A DNA stretch of 64,000 nucleotides, taken from assembly GCA_019454105.1 (NCBI GenBank), contig CP075364.1, positions 1,367,362 to 1,431,361 on the forward strand, in the 5' to 3' direction. Of this stretch, positions 16,143-25,137 are shown in pieces (position 1 is the first letter of the stretch; the number at the start of each line of letters is the position of its first letter). Source of the DNA: Fimbriimonadaceae bacterium. Its GTDB lineage: Bacteria > Armatimonadota > Fimbriimonadia > Fimbriimonadales > Fimbriimonadaceae. The notes below the pieces were generated by a model. The model was not told where the DNA came from. It saw nothing but the letters and a program-made list of their open reading frames with translations, and searched no databases. A program made the position numbers and the translations under genes.

Positions 16143-18110
16143 ATGTCTGTGATCCCAGGAACACCCACCATGAGCAAGCTCGACTTCCTCAAGCTGATGA
16201 TCACCAGCCGGGAAGGCGACCGACGAGAGGGCATTTTGCTCAGGCAGAGCAAAGGATGGTTCCAGGTCAGCGGGATGGGCCACGAAGCCTTGGCAGCGAT
16301 GGTGCTGCACCTGCGGGACGACGACTGGCTCTACCCTTATTATCGCGACCGCGCGATGATGCTGGCCAAGGGGATGACGAACTACGAGTTGGCCCTCGCC
16401 TACTTCGCGAAGCGCGAAAGCAGCAGCGGCGGGCGCCAGATGCCGGGCCACTACAGCAACCGCGAGAAGAACGTCGTCAGCGTCTGCACCCCCACCGGCG
16501 GGGGCCTGATCCCAGCCGCCGGCACAGCCTGGGGAATGAAGCTCCAAGGCAAAGACAGCGTCGTCGTCGCCACAGTCGGCGATGCAGCCATGCGCCAAGG
16601 AGAGTTCTACGAAGCCTGGGCCTTTGCCGTGCAGGAGAAGCTGCCTCTCATCATGGTGATCGAGGACAACAAGTACGGAATTTCGACCCCGACAGAGAAG
16701 TTCATGGCTCTCAACATCGGAGGGATCATCGGCAACGACCATGTCGTCAAAGTGGATTCGCGTCACTTTGAGACGGTCTTCAACTCCAGCGGCGAAATGA
16801 TCGACAAGGCCAGGCGCGGCGGCGGCCCGACCCTCATGTGGGCCGATCTGGATCGTCTCGCCAGCCATACCAGCTCGGACGATCACCGCGTCTACCGCGC
16901 CCAGGACGACATCGACGCGATGATGGAGCGCGACCCGATCAAGCTTCTCGCCGAGGAGTTGATCGCCGACGGTCAGATCACCCGTGAGGATTGGGAACGG
17001 ATCCAGGAAGAGACGATGGTCTCGGTGCGGGACGACTATGACCGGGCGGAACAGGCCGAAGACCCGCGCCCGACGGAACTCTTCTTGCACGTCTGGGCCG
17101 ACGAGCGACCTGCGACGAGGCCACCGATCGAACCCGGAGAGATGACGATGGTGCAATCGATCAACAAGACTTTCCGCAAGGCCTTGGAGAACGACCCTAA
17201 CGTCATCTTCTTCGGAGAGGACATCGAGGACCCCAAAGGCGGCGTCTTCAAGCTGACCGAAGGACTCTCGGACGCCTTCCCGAACCAAGTCTTCAACTCG
17301 CCGCTCGCGGAGGCCACCATCATTGGGGCCGGGGTCGGACTGGCGAGCTATGGGATGAAGCCAGTGTTCGAGCTTCAGTTCATCGATTTCTTCGGTCCCT
17401 GCTTCAACCAGATCATCACAAATCTGTCGACCTTGCGCTGGCGGAGCTTTGGACAATGGAGTTCGGGCATGGTCGTCTATGCTCCCTGCGGCGCATACTT
17501 CGGCGGTGGTTCGCTCTGGCACAGCCAATCGAACGAGGCCTTCCTGGCCCATATGCCCGGGATCAAAGTCGCTATGCCATCGACACCTGAGGACGCGGCT
17601 GGACTCCTCTGGAGTGGGATCCACTGCGACGATCCTTGCTTCGTTTTGATCCCAAAGCATGTGTTTCGGGTCCGGAGAGACGTCACGAGCGTCGAGCCAG
17701 TGCCCTTCGGCAAAGCCAAGGTTGTGCGCGAAGGGACGGACGTGACCGTCGTTGGCTGGGGCAACACAGTGCACTTGTCGGAGGAAGCGGCCGACCAGCT
17801 CGGAGCAGGAGTCAGCGTCGAAGTCATCGATCTGCGCTCGATCGTCCCCTGCGATTACGAGACCATTGTGAAGTCGCTGGAGAAGACCGGCAGGCTGGTC
17901 GTGGTGCAGGAAGACACGAGGACTTGCGGTTTCGGCCAGGCCGTGATCGCTGAAATCACAAGCGACCCCGACCGGTTCAGCCTCCTCTATTCGGCTCCGC
18001 AGTTGGTGAGTCGGCCCGACGTCCACATTGGCTTCCACCCCGCTTACGAGTTCGCCGCCCTCGGCAGCGTTGAGGACATCAAGACGGCCATCCAGAAGGC
18101 GCTCGAATAA
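16143..18110 (+). CDS. Fused 2-oxoacid dehydrogenase E1 (alpha plus beta)
   Basis: A 655-residue single chain combining both E1 subunits of a thiamine-diphosphate 2-oxoacid dehydrogenase, most like the branched-chain/pyruvate type. The alpha half (about 1-320) has the ThDP motif GDAAMRQGEFYEAWAFA...EDNKYGIST. The beta half (about 335-655) has FFGEDIEDPKGGVFKLTEGL, NSPLAEATIIGAGVGLASYG and VIDLRSIVPCD. It would decarboxylate the 2-oxoacid and pass the acyl group to a lipoyl E2. No E2 or E3 gene is adjacent. ATG 16170 is an alternative start. A strong terminator follows. Confidence 0.88.
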   Translation: MSVIPGTPTMSKLDFLKLMITSREGDRREGILLRQSKGWFQVSGMGHEALAAMVLHLRDDDWLYPYYRDRAMMLAKGMTNYELALAYFAKRESSSGGRQMPGHYSNREKNVVSVCTPTGGGLIPAAGTAWGMKLQGKDSVVVATVGDAAMRQGEFYEAWAFAVQEKLPLIMVIEDNKYGISTPTEKFMALNIGGIIGNDHVVKVDSRHFETVFNSSGEMIDKARRGGGPTLMWADLDRLASHTSSDDHRVYRAQDDIDAMMERDPIKLLAEELIADGQITREDWERIQEETMVSVRDDYDRAEQAEDPRPTELFLHVWADERPATRPPIEPGEMTMVQSINKTFRKALENDPNVIFFGEDIEDPKGGVFKLTEGLSDAFPNQVFNSPLAEATIIGAGVGLASYGMKPVFELQFIDFFGPCFNQIITNLSTLRWRSFGQWSSGMVVYAPCGAYFGGGSLWHSQSNEAFLAHMPGIKVAMPSTPEDAAGLLWSGIHCDDPCFVLIPKHVFRVRRDVTSVEPVPFGKAKVVREGTDVTVVGWGNTVHLSEEAADQLGAGVSVEVIDLRSIVPCDYETIVKSLEKTGRLVVVQEDTRTCGFGQAVIAEITSDPDRFSLLYSAPQLVSRPDVHIGFHPAYEFAALGSVEDIKTAIQKALE

Positions 18111-18125
18111 GTTCAAGTTTCTATC

Positions 18126-18190
18126 TGAAAAACCTGAACGCTCCTGAGGCTCCACCAAAGAATCCTTCTTGGTGGGCGGCAGGTTTTTTC
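18126..18190 (+). terminator. Intrinsic terminator
   Basis: An outer stem AAAAACCTG / CAGGTTTTTT encloses an inner hairpin CCACCAA-agaatccttc-TTGGTGG. The 3' arm runs directly into a T-tract. It lies 16 bp after the E1 stop codon and is the clearest intrinsic terminator in the window. Confidence 0.75.
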
Positions 18191-18285
18191 AAAAGTTTTT
18201 CCTCAAACCCTGAGGGGGACTAAAGTCCTGCCCAATGATCCTTCTCAGGGGCTGCCACGGACGCGGCTCCTCAACGGAGGCAAAG

Positions 18286-19413
18286 GTGCAATTCAATGCT
18301 CGGCGCTTCGGCGTCCTCGTCGTTCTGGCCTGCGGGCCCGGTGCGGTCGCACTTGGGTCACAGTCAGAGTTCATCCCGATGGGCTTCCTGCCCGGTGGCG
18401 AGGTCTCCTCGGCCACGGCGGTCAGCCGGGACGGCCAGACCGTGGTCGGTCTCTCTCACGAGTGGAACGGTGACCGGACGGTCTATCGCGGATTCCGTTG
18501 GAACGAAACCGAAGGCATGGAGAGCCTCGGCGCGTTCCGCGGATCGATCTCGCGGAGCGCCGCTTGGGGAGTCTCGGACAACGGACAGTGGGCTTGCGGC
18601 GCCTCGGCAGGCGGAAACCAGTGCGCCACCAGGTTCTCGGACTCGCTGATCGAAGGCATCCCAAAGTCTTATGGAGTCCAAACTTTCGAGTCAATGGCGA
18701 TCTCGGGCGACGGTCAGACCCTGGTCGGATATCAGGGGGTTTCTGACGCACTTTGGAAGGCGTTCCGCTGGACGCCCCACACGGGAACGAAAAGCCTCGA
18801 GTCGTTGGACCGACACCCCTTGGACATGGCGACGGCCGTATCCCGTGATGGTTCCATTGTTGCGGGCTGGAGCAAGTACACGGTCAACTTCGTCGGCTAT
18901 TCCTATGCTGTTTGGTGGGACTCGACCGGCGACGTCCACCCCATCTGGTCGCCGTCAGGGATGGAGTTCGGCTCGCGGGCCGTCGACATCGACGACGATG
19001 GCCGTTATGTCCTGTGCTGGGGAGTCTCGGCCGACGGATCGCGCACCGTCGTGTTTCTACATGACCGGAACTCCGGCACCAACCGCCTCATCCCGACCTT
19101 CTCCCGCACGTGGTTCATTCCAAGCGGCATGTGCCGGTCGGGTGGGATTGTCGCGGGCACGGATTGGTCTGGCACCTTGGGCGAGGCCAGGTTGTCAGTC
19201 TTTGGGCGGGCTCCCGACAGTCTTCACCGACTCTTGACGCGTACAGGCTCCACCGCCCACCTGGAATGGAAGCTAAGCGAGGCCAGGGCCGTGACCGTTG
19301 CCGACGGGAGGGTCGTTGTCGTCGGACACGGGACAGACCCAGAAGGCCGGATTCAATCGTTCATCGCTCGGATACCACTCGTGCGGCTGATGGCCCCGAC
19401 AAGCGGGCCCTGA
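18286..19413 (+). CDS. Secreted HAF-repeat-like protein
   Basis: A 375-residue protein with an N-terminal signal (FGVLVVLACGPGAVALGS). The body consists of repeats of the form A-V-S-x-D-G-x-x-V-V-G followed by F-R-W-x-x-x-x-G (for example TAVSRDGQTVVG, MAISGDGQTLVG, TAVSRDGSIVAG). These are the HAF/probable extracellular repeats that form a beta-propeller, often seen in PEP-CTERM bacteria. I chose GTG 18286 because GGAGG lies five bases upstream; ATC-proximal upstream codons lack such a site. No C-terminal PEP-CTERM motif is seen. The function is unknown, probably extracellular. Confidence 0.7.
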   Translation: MQFNARRFGVLVVLACGPGAVALGSQSEFIPMGFLPGGEVSSATAVSRDGQTVVGLSHEWNGDRTVYRGFRWNETEGMESLGAFRGSISRSAAWGVSDNGQWACGASAGGNQCATRFSDSLIEGIPKSYGVQTFESMAISGDGQTLVGYQGVSDALWKAFRWTPHTGTKSLESLDRHPLDMATAVSRDGSIVAGWSKYTVNFVGYSYAVWWDSTGDVHPIWSPSGMEFGSRAVDIDDDGRYVLCWGVSADGSRTVVFLHDRNSGTNRLIPTFSRTWFIPSGMCRSGGIVAGTDWSGTLGEARLSVFGRAPDSLHRLLTRTGSTAHLEWKLSEARAVTVADGRVVVVGHGTDPEGRIQSFIARIPLVRLMAPTSGP

Positions 19414-19450
19414 GCAAAACTGACTCGGCGTCCGCCTAAACTAGAACTGG

Positions 19451-20026
19451 ATGGCGGACGCTGAGGCCCCGAGAATCGATCTTTCCAAGAGCCGGACACG
19501 CTGGACACCAGGAATGCTGGTCCGGCGCGCGCTCTGGGAGTTCATGTTCATGCCATTGGTCGCTTGGTCGCCCAAGTGGTGCGGGTTCTTCCGCAAAGGG
19601 GTGTTGCGCTTGTTCGGCGCCGAGATCGGGCCCGGGTGCATCGTCTCCTCTGGCGTCAGAGTCTTGATGCCTTGGAACCTGAAGGTAGGCTCCCATAGTT
19701 GGATCGGATGGGACGTGGACATCTACAACTACGCCCCTGTGACGCTTGGGAACAATTGTGTTGTCAGTCAGTACACCTACCTCTGCACGGCGAGCCACGA
19801 CCATACGGCGTCCGATTTCCCATTGATCTACAGCCCGATCTCGGTGGGCGACCAAGCGTGGGTCGCCGCGAAGTGCATCGTCGGGCCGGGAGTGGTGATC
19901 GGCGCCGGGGCCGTCGTCGGGTCTGGGTCGGTCGTTTTCAAGGACGTGCCGGAGTGGATGATATGCGCCGGAAATCCTTGCCGGGCCTTGAAGCCTCGCG
20001 AGCTCAAGGGAGCGAACAACCCATGA
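19451..20026 (+). CDS. WcaF-like sugar O-acetyltransferase
   Basis: A 191-residue left-handed beta-helix acyltransferase of the WcaF/colanic acid acetyltransferase type. It would move acetyl from acetyl-CoA to a sugar during exopolysaccharide or O-antigen assembly. Supporting features are hexapeptide-like turns (IGPGCIVSSGVRVL, VGSHSWIGWDVDIYN), the catalytic-His-containing CTASHDH, and IGAGAVVGSGSVVFKDVPEWMICAGNPCR. It is first in a four-gene unit with rfbC, rfbB and rfbA. All junctions are ATGA overlaps, which suggests one mRNA and a shared job in making a deoxysugar-containing surface glycan. Confidence 0.85.
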   Translation: MADAEAPRIDLSKSRTRWTPGMLVRRALWEFMFMPLVAWSPKWCGFFRKGVLRLFGAEIGPGCIVSSGVRVLMPWNLKVGSHSWIGWDVDIYNYAPVTLGNNCVVSQYTYLCTASHDHTASDFPLIYSPISVGDQAWVAAKCIVGPGVVIGAGAVVGSGSVVFKDVPEWMICAGNPCRALKPRELKGANNP

Positions 20027-20487
20027 TTGGATCCAGCGCGATTCCCGGCGTCGAACTGATCGGCCTCAACCGACGTTCCGACGAGAGAGGCTGGCTCATT
20101 GAGCTCTTTCGCTCTGACGAGCCCCACGGGGGAGTCTTGCCCGCCATGGCCTACATCAGCCAGACAAACCCGGGCGTTGTCAGAGGGCCGCACGAGCACG
20201 AACGACAGACCGATCTATTCGCCTTTCTCGACGGTCGCTTCCGGGTCGTTCTGTGGGAGAATCGTCCGGGATTCCCTCCCGTACGAGAGGAGCACGTCGT
20301 CGGAGCCGAACAACCGACCGCGATCGTCGTGCCTCCAGGCGTCGTCCACGCCTATCAAAACATAGGCCAGGTGCCCGCCACCGTCATCAACTTGCCCGAC
20401 CAGCTCTATGCCGGGCCGGGCCGGAGCCAACCTGTCGACGAAATCCGACATGAAGCGGACCCCGAATCTCCGTTCAAAGTCTTATGA
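20023..20487 (+). CDS. rfbC: dTDP-4-dehydrorhamnose 3,5-epimerase family
   Basis: A 154-residue cupin-fold sugar epimerase of the RmlC/RfbC family. It epimerises dTDP-4-keto-6-deoxyglucose on the route to dTDP-rhamnose or related deoxysugars. Visible features are RRSDERGWLIELFR, the RGPHEHERQTDLF catalytic-His region, and VPPGVVHAYQN. It is shorter than classical RmlC (about 180 residues) and lacks part of the usual C-terminus, so it may be a variant such as a 3-epimerase or isomerase. I chose ATG 20023, which overlaps the preceding stop (ATGA). Confidence 0.82.
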   Translation: MIGSSAIPGVELIGLNRRSDERGWLIELFRSDEPHGGVLPAMAYISQTNPGVVRGPHEHERQTDLFAFLDGRFRVVLWENRPGFPPVREEHVVGAEQPTAIVVPPGVVHAYQNIGQVPATVINLPDQLYAGPGRSQPVDEIRHEADPESPFKVL

Positions 20488-21497
20488 AAGTCCTTGTTTG
20501 CGGTGGAGCCGGATTCATCGGATCCCACTTCGTCAGATCCGCGCCGGATGACGTCGAGATCGTCGTCCTGGACGCTTTGCGCTACTCGGGTCATCTGTCG
20601 ACTCTGGCAGATGTCTGGGACCGCGTCCGTTTCTATCCAGGCCAGGTGCAAGACCGGTGCGTTGTCGAAGGAGTGGTCAAGGCCGAGGGCGTCAGCCACA
20701 TCGTCAACTTCGCGGCAGAAAGCCACAACGACCGTTCACTCTTGAGCCGCAACCAGTTCGTCGAGACCAATGTCTTGGGCGTTAGCACACTGCTGGACGT
20801 CGTCCGCGACTATAGGCTCGAGCGGGTGCTTCATGTCAGCACTGACGAAGTCTACGGGTCGATCGACCAGGGCCAGTTCACCGAGCAAAGTCCGGTCGAA
20901 CCGAACACGCCCTACAGCGCGGCAAAAGCGGGCGGCGACCTGCTGTGCCGGGCCCACTTCAAGTCGTTCGGGACTCCAGTCATTGTGACCCGAGGGGGGA
21001 ACACTTATGGCCCGTTCCAATATCCTGAGAAACTGATCCCTTTCTTTCTCACACGCCTGATCGATGGCAAAAAGGTGCCGCTTTATGGCGAGGGAACGCA
21101 GAGCCGCGAGTGGATCCATGTGTCGGACCATGCGAACGGGATCTGGACCGCCCTGCTGAAGGGTGTTCCCGGCGAAATCTATAACATTGGCGATCATCAT
21201 GAGCGCACTAACTCGACCGTCGTCTCCCACTTGCTTTCTGCGTTGAGTGTCGGCGAAGACTTGGTCAAGCGCATCCCAGACCCGCGCCAAGGCGCCCATG
21301 ACTCCCGCTACTCCATGAGGACGCACAAGATCCAAAGCCTTGGATGGCGACCCAAGATGCCGTTCGAAGAATCTTTGCATGAGACCGCAAAGTGGTACGT
21401 CGGGCGCCAAGATTGGTGGCGCCCCCTCGTCTCCTCAGCGGACTTTATTGATTTCGTCAAACGCTTTTATGGCCCATCACTGGGAGACGACCTATGA
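20484..21497 (+). CDS. rfbB: dTDP-glucose 4,6-dehydratase
   Basis: A 337-residue short-chain dehydrogenase/reductase family enzyme. It converts dTDP-glucose to dTDP-4-keto-6-deoxyglucose with bound NAD. The NAD site is GGAGFIGSH near residue 7. The catalytic Thr-Asp-Glu set is in STDEVYGS, and the YxxxK pair is in YSAAKAGGD. RGGNTYGPFQYPEKLIP and GEGTQSREWIHVSDH are family signatures. It overlaps both neighbours by 4 bp. Together with rfbA and rfbC it covers three of the four dTDP-rhamnose steps; the final reductase RmlD is not in the window. Confidence 0.93.
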   Translation: MKVLVCGGAGFIGSHFVRSAPDDVEIVVLDALRYSGHLSTLADVWDRVRFYPGQVQDRCVVEGVVKAEGVSHIVNFAAESHNDRSLLSRNQFVETNVLGVSTLLDVVRDYRLERVLHVSTDEVYGSIDQGQFTEQSPVEPNTPYSAAKAGGDLLCRAHFKSFGTPVIVTRGGNTYGPFQYPEKLIPFFLTRLIDGKKVPLYGEGTQSREWIHVSDHANGIWTALLKGVPGEIYNIGDHHERTNSTVVSHLLSALSVGEDLVKRIPDPRQGAHDSRYSMRTHKIQSLGWRPKMPFEESLHETAKWYVGRQDWWRPLVSSADFIDFVKRFYGPSLGDDL

Positions 21498-22555
21498 AGG
21501 GTCTCATCCTTGCTGGCGGCAAAGGTTCCCGGTTGCGGCCCATTACCTTTAGCATGGCAAAGCAACTTGTTCCGGTAGCGAACAAACCAGTGATCGAATA
21601 CGGACTGGAAGCAATGGTTGCCGCTGGCATTCGAGAGATCGGAGTCATTACCGGAGACACTGGCGAGGAAGTTAAGTCGGGTTTGGGCGACGGATCCCGA
21701 TGGGACGCGCGCCTGACTTTTATCCCTCAAGAGGCTCCGCTTGGGTTGGCCCATGCGGTGAAGACGGCAAGAGGCTTCCTGGGCGAAAGCGACTTTCTCA
21801 TGTATCTGGGCGACAACTTGATCAAGTCGTCATTGACCGACCTGGTGCAAGAGTTCGAAGAGCACCAACCGGCCGCAACGATCCTCTTGACTCCTGTGCC
21901 AAACCCCAGCGACTTTGGCGTCGCGGAAATGAGAGGGGACCAAGTGGTAGGACTTGAAGAAAAGCCTCAGTCACCCCGGTCGAACCTTGCCTTGGTCGGC
22001 GTGTATCTTTTCACCAAACAGATCCACGATACAATCGAGCAGTTGCGGCCCAGCCGCCGTGGCGAGTTTGAGATCACCGACGCTATCCAATTATTGATCA
22101 ACGGGGGACACACCGTCAGGAGCCATATTGTGCAGGGCTGGTGGAAAGACACAGGAACCGTAGAAGCCATGCTCGAGGCCAATCGTTTGATCCTTGAAGA
22201 CTTGGATCCCCAACAGCACGGCGCACTTGAGGACTCACGAATCGAAGGCCGGGTCGCAATCGGTGAAGGCTCTTCGATCAAGAGTTCGACGATCCGGGGC
22301 CCGGTCGTCATTGGGCAGGGTTGCTTGATTGAGAACGCCTACATCGGCCCATTTACGTCGATCGACTCACAGACACAAGTCGTCAACTCCGAGATCGAAT
22401 ACAGCATTGTGATGAGAGAGTGCGTTCTCAGTGACTTGACAAACCGCATCGAAGGATCGCTCATTGGTCGCGGAGTGACTATCAAGGGTTCAGTGTCCAT
22501 CCCTGGAACGTTAAACCTGGTCATGGGCGACAACAGCTCAGCCGTTATCCCTTAG
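21494..22555 (+). CDS. rfbA: Glucose-1-phosphate thymidylyltransferase, long form
   Basis: Makes dTDP-glucose from glucose-1-phosphate and dTTP. The nucleotidyltransferase signature LILAGGKGSRLRPIT is at residues 4-18, with FLMYLGDN and GWWKDTGT further on. The protein is 353 residues: residues about 240-353 add a left-handed beta-helix (hexapeptide turns such as IGEGSSIKSSTI and IGQGCLIENAYIGPF). Short RmlA enzymes (about 290 residues) lack this, so this is the long form known from deoxysugar clusters of archaea and actinomycetes. The stop overlaps the convergent sdhC stop (TTAG). Confidence 0.92.
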   Translation: MKGLILAGGKGSRLRPITFSMAKQLVPVANKPVIEYGLEAMVAAGIREIGVITGDTGEEVKSGLGDGSRWDARLTFIPQEAPLGLAHAVKTARGFLGESDFLMYLGDNLIKSSLTDLVQEFEEHQPAATILLTPVPNPSDFGVAEMRGDQVVGLEEKPQSPRSNLALVGVYLFTKQIHDTIEQLRPSRRGEFEITDAIQLLINGGHTVRSHIVQGWWKDTGTVEAMLEANRLILEDLDPQQHGALEDSRIEGRVAIGEGSSIKSSTIRGPVVIGQGCLIENAYIGPFTSIDSQTQVVNSEIEYSIVMRECVLSDLTNRIEGSLIGRGVTIKGSVSIPGTLNLVMGDNSSAVIP

Positions 22556-23274
22556 CGCAGGGGCCCTGACACTGGCGTCGTCTGGACGCCTCGGTCGACT
22601 GTGACCTCTCCTTCGGAGCTTTTCAAGATCGGATTGAAGAAACCGACTAATGCGAGCGATCCCAGGAGCGTCAGAGCGACGAATGCGAACTTCGCGAACG
22701 CCGCCGTTCCCTTCTGAGCCGATTCACTCACCGTGATGCCCCAACGGATGCAGAAGTTCCAAATCCCATAGCTCAAGTGGTAAGAGCTTGCAATAATCCC
22801 AATGATGTACACTGCTAAGACCAGATACGGAACACCGAGGACCGGTTCGCTCAACTTGCCTGCCCAGTTTTCGTAATAATTGACTGCTTCCTGACCTTTG
22901 ATCGTCCCAAGTACTGAGGTCGAGGCCATGTGATAGCACAAGAACAAGAACGCCACGACGCCCGAGATCCGCTGCCAGAAGTAGTAGGCGTTCTCTCGGT
23001 ACTTGTAAGTCCCTCCGAGATAGTTCTGCTGTCCTCTTGCGACGATGAAGAGACCGTAAACCGCGTGGAAGATCAAAGGCAGCCAAACGACCCCATACTT
23101 GAGAACCATCAAGACGTGCTGGGGCATAGACTCAAAGAAGTGAATCACGCCGTTGTACGCGCTGGGGCCGGCGAGCGCGAAGGAGTTCAGCAGCAGATGC
23201 TGGACCATGTAAAACCCCACTGGAATGATGCCGGACAGGGAGTGGAGCTTGTGCAGGACGTAGTTCTCGCGCAT
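22552..23274 (-). CDS. sdhC: Succinate dehydrogenase cytochrome b558 subunit
   Basis: A 240-residue membrane protein of the SdhC b558 family. It anchors succinate dehydrogenase/fumarate reductase and binds haem b. About five transmembrane helices are visible, with conserved His residues in the hydrophobic stretches (HKLHSLSGIIPVGFYMVQHLLLN, LIFHAVYGLFI, FLCYHMAST, YHLSYGIWNF). The flavoprotein and iron-sulfur subunit genes (sdhA, sdhB) usually follow sdhC, but here the next gene is the convergent rfbA. The rest of complex II must be encoded elsewhere. Confidence 0.88.
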   Translation of the reverse strand: MRENYVLHKLHSLSGIIPVGFYMVQHLLLNSFALAGPSAYNGVIHFFESMPQHVLMVLKYGVVWLPLIFHAVYGLFIVARGQQNYLGGTYKYRENAYYFWQRISGVVAFLFLCYHMASTSVLGTIKGQEAVNYYENWAGKLSEPVLGVPYLVLAVYIIGIIASSYHLSYGIWNFCIRWGITVSESAQKGTAAFAKFAFVALTLLGSLALVGFFNPILKSSEGEVTVDRGVQTTPVSGPLR

Positions 23275-23345
23275 CCTTTCGCCTGATTCTACTCACGGAA
23301 GATCGAGCCTTCGCCAAAGGCCCGGTGCATTGACCATACTGAGAC

Positions 23346-24785
23346 GTGGACATCGCGCTTTTGGCCCTTGTGGCATTGGTGGGACTCGCGATCGGTGCCG
23401 CCGTGGCCTGGATCTTGGCCGTGCCTCGGGCCAAGAGGCTCGCCGAAGCAGCACAATCTGAACTTGCCGGTGCCAAGGAGGCTCTTGCGGCGGCCCAAGT
23501 TCGAGCCGAGTTCGCTCAAAGAGCAGAGACTGAGCTGGAGCAGAAGTCCAACCGTATCGTGGAGCTTGAAGCGGCCGTGTCCGACTACAGGTCCGAACTT
23601 GCCAGTCTGGATTCGCGCTACGAAGAGCAACGCAAGAACATCGCCGAGCAGCAAGAACTCCTGACAGAAGCGAGGCAACAGCTCGCCGACACCTTTAAGG
23701 CCCTATCGAGCGAAGCCCTGGAAGGAACGACCAAGGCCTTTTTGACCCAAGCCGAGCACCTCCTGAAGCAGTACAAAGACTCGGCCCAGGGCGAATTGGC
23801 GGACCGTGCCAAGGCGATCGAACAGATGATGGCGCCCCTCAAGGACAAGCTGGCCGCCCTCGAAGAGAACAACCAGCAACTGGAACGGAAGCGGGCCCAC
23901 GCCTACGGGGAGATCGGACAACAGCTCAAGGCGTTGGGCGATCAACAAATTGAGTTCAGCACGGCGACATCGAAGCTCACCAAGGCCCTGCAAGACCCTG
24001 GCACAGCCGGCGCCTGGGGAGAACTCGTCTTGGAGAGGGTCCTGGAAAGAGCCGGCCTCCAAAAGGGGACCCACTTCTCGATCCAAGAAGAGCAGTCCAC
24101 CGAAGAAGGCAAGCAGCGGCCAGACGCGGTCGTTCACTTGCCGGGGGGCAGGAAGGTCGTGATCGACGCCAAGGCTCCGACCCGGTCGCACCTCGAGGCG
24201 GACCAGCACGACGGCCCCGCCAAGGAGACCCTGCTCAAAGACCACGCCACTAAGCTCTTTGAGCACGCGCGCGCCCTGCACAAGCGGGACTATGCCAAAC
24301 GATACGATTCGCCCGATTTCGTCATCATGTTCGTGCCGAGCGAAGCGGCCTTTCGCGCCGCCTGCGAAGCCAGGCCGACTTTGGTCGAAGACGTCGTCGC
24401 TCTCAATGTCTTTGTCGCCACACCGATGACGTTGCTCGCCTTCCTCCGGGCCGTGGCCTATGGCTGGAGCCAGGAGACGTTGGCCCAAGAAGCAAAAAAG
24501 GTACAGGCAGAGGGCCAAAAGCTATACGAATCCCTCGCAAAGCTGGCCGTCAACTTCCAGCGGATCGGGACCGCGATCAACCAGGCGGGCAAGGCTTACA
24601 ACGACACGGTCGGCACCTTGGAGGGCAACGTCCTTCCGAAGGCCAGGAAGTTCAAGGAGTTGGGAGTCCAATCAAACGCCGAACTGGCCGTGGTTGAAAA
24701 AGTCGATGTCGGTGTCAGATCCCTGACCAAATTGAATCAGGCTGGCGAAGACGCCAGCCTGTTCGAGAGCGGAACCGAAAGTTAG
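23346..24785 (+). CDS. rmuC: DNA recombination protein RmuC
   Basis: A 479-residue RmuC-family protein. It has an N-terminal membrane anchor (ALLALVALVGLAIGAAVAWILAV), a long coiled coil (about 35-185, rich in Ala, Glu and Gln) and the RmuC nuclease-like domain. That domain includes LTKALQDPGTAGAWGELVLERVLE, GRKVVIDAKAPT, FVIMFVPSEAAF and FLRAVAYGWSQE. RmuC limits inversions at inverted repeats and is thought to act on DNA structures. GTG 23346 starts the membrane anchor directly. It is convergent with the RRM gene and separated from it by a single base. Confidence 0.92.
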   Translation: MDIALLALVALVGLAIGAAVAWILAVPRAKRLAEAAQSELAGAKEALAAAQVRAEFAQRAETELEQKSNRIVELEAAVSDYRSELASLDSRYEEQRKNIAEQQELLTEARQQLADTFKALSSEALEGTTKAFLTQAEHLLKQYKDSAQGELADRAKAIEQMMAPLKDKLAALEENNQQLERKRAHAYGEIGQQLKALGDQQIEFSTATSKLTKALQDPGTAGAWGELVLERVLERAGLQKGTHFSIQEEQSTEEGKQRPDAVVHLPGGRKVVIDAKAPTRSHLEADQHDGPAKETLLKDHATKLFEHARALHKRDYAKRYDSPDFVIMFVPSEAAFRAACEARPTLVEDVVALNVFVATPMTLLAFLRAVAYGWSQETLAQEAKKVQAEGQKLYESLAKLAVNFQRIGTAINQAGKAYNDTVGTLEGNVLPKARKFKELGVQSNAELAVVEKVDVGVRSLTKLNQAGEDASLFESGTES

Positions 24786-24786
24786 G

Positions 24787-25137
24787 CTACCAGCCGCGAC
24801 CGCCGCCACCGCGACCGCCGCCACCGCGACGATCGTTGCCCCGCCGGTCGCCGTAGCCTCCGCCGCCACCGCCTCCGTAGCCACCGCCGCCGCCGCCGCC
24901 ACCAGAGCGGGGCTCACGCGGCCTGGCTTCGTTCACCACGATGCGCCGCCCCATGAACTCCTTCTCGTTCAGGGCTTCGATCGCGGTCTCCGCTTTCTCA
25001 TCGTCAACGTCGACGAAGCCGAAACCTCGGCCTTCGACGACACGCGCGCTCACAGCGCCGTATTCGGAGAACAGATCGATCAAGTGCGCCTCGTTAGCGC
25101 TGTAGGACAGGTTGCCCACAAAGAGTGATTTCGACAT
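24787..25137 (-). CDS. Glycine-rich RRM RNA-binding protein
   Basis: A 116-residue protein with one RNA recognition motif (residues about 1-75). RNP2 is LFVGNL and RNP1 is GRGFGFVDV. A Gly/Arg/Tyr-rich tail (about 82-116) includes two long glycine runs and RGG-like repeats. This architecture matches the cold-inducible bacterial Rbp proteins of cyanobacteria and others, which bind RNA and may act as chaperones. The tail resembles RGG regions that help phase separation; that role here is inferred. A candidate -10 box (TACAAT) lies about 100 bp upstream, giving a long leader. Confidence 0.92.
   Translation of the reverse strand: MSKSLFVGNLSYSANEAHLIDLFSEYGAVSARVVEGRGFGFVDVDDEKAETAIEALNEKEFMGRRIVVNEARPREPRSGGGGGGGGYGGGGGGGYGDRRGNDRRGGGGRGGGGRGW

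Noticed and set aside
20023-20487. Longer start at 19699 for the epimerase
   Set aside because: The extra N-terminus is the out-of-frame translation of the acetyltransferase gene. ATG 20023 gives a clean cupin start with an ATGA overlap.
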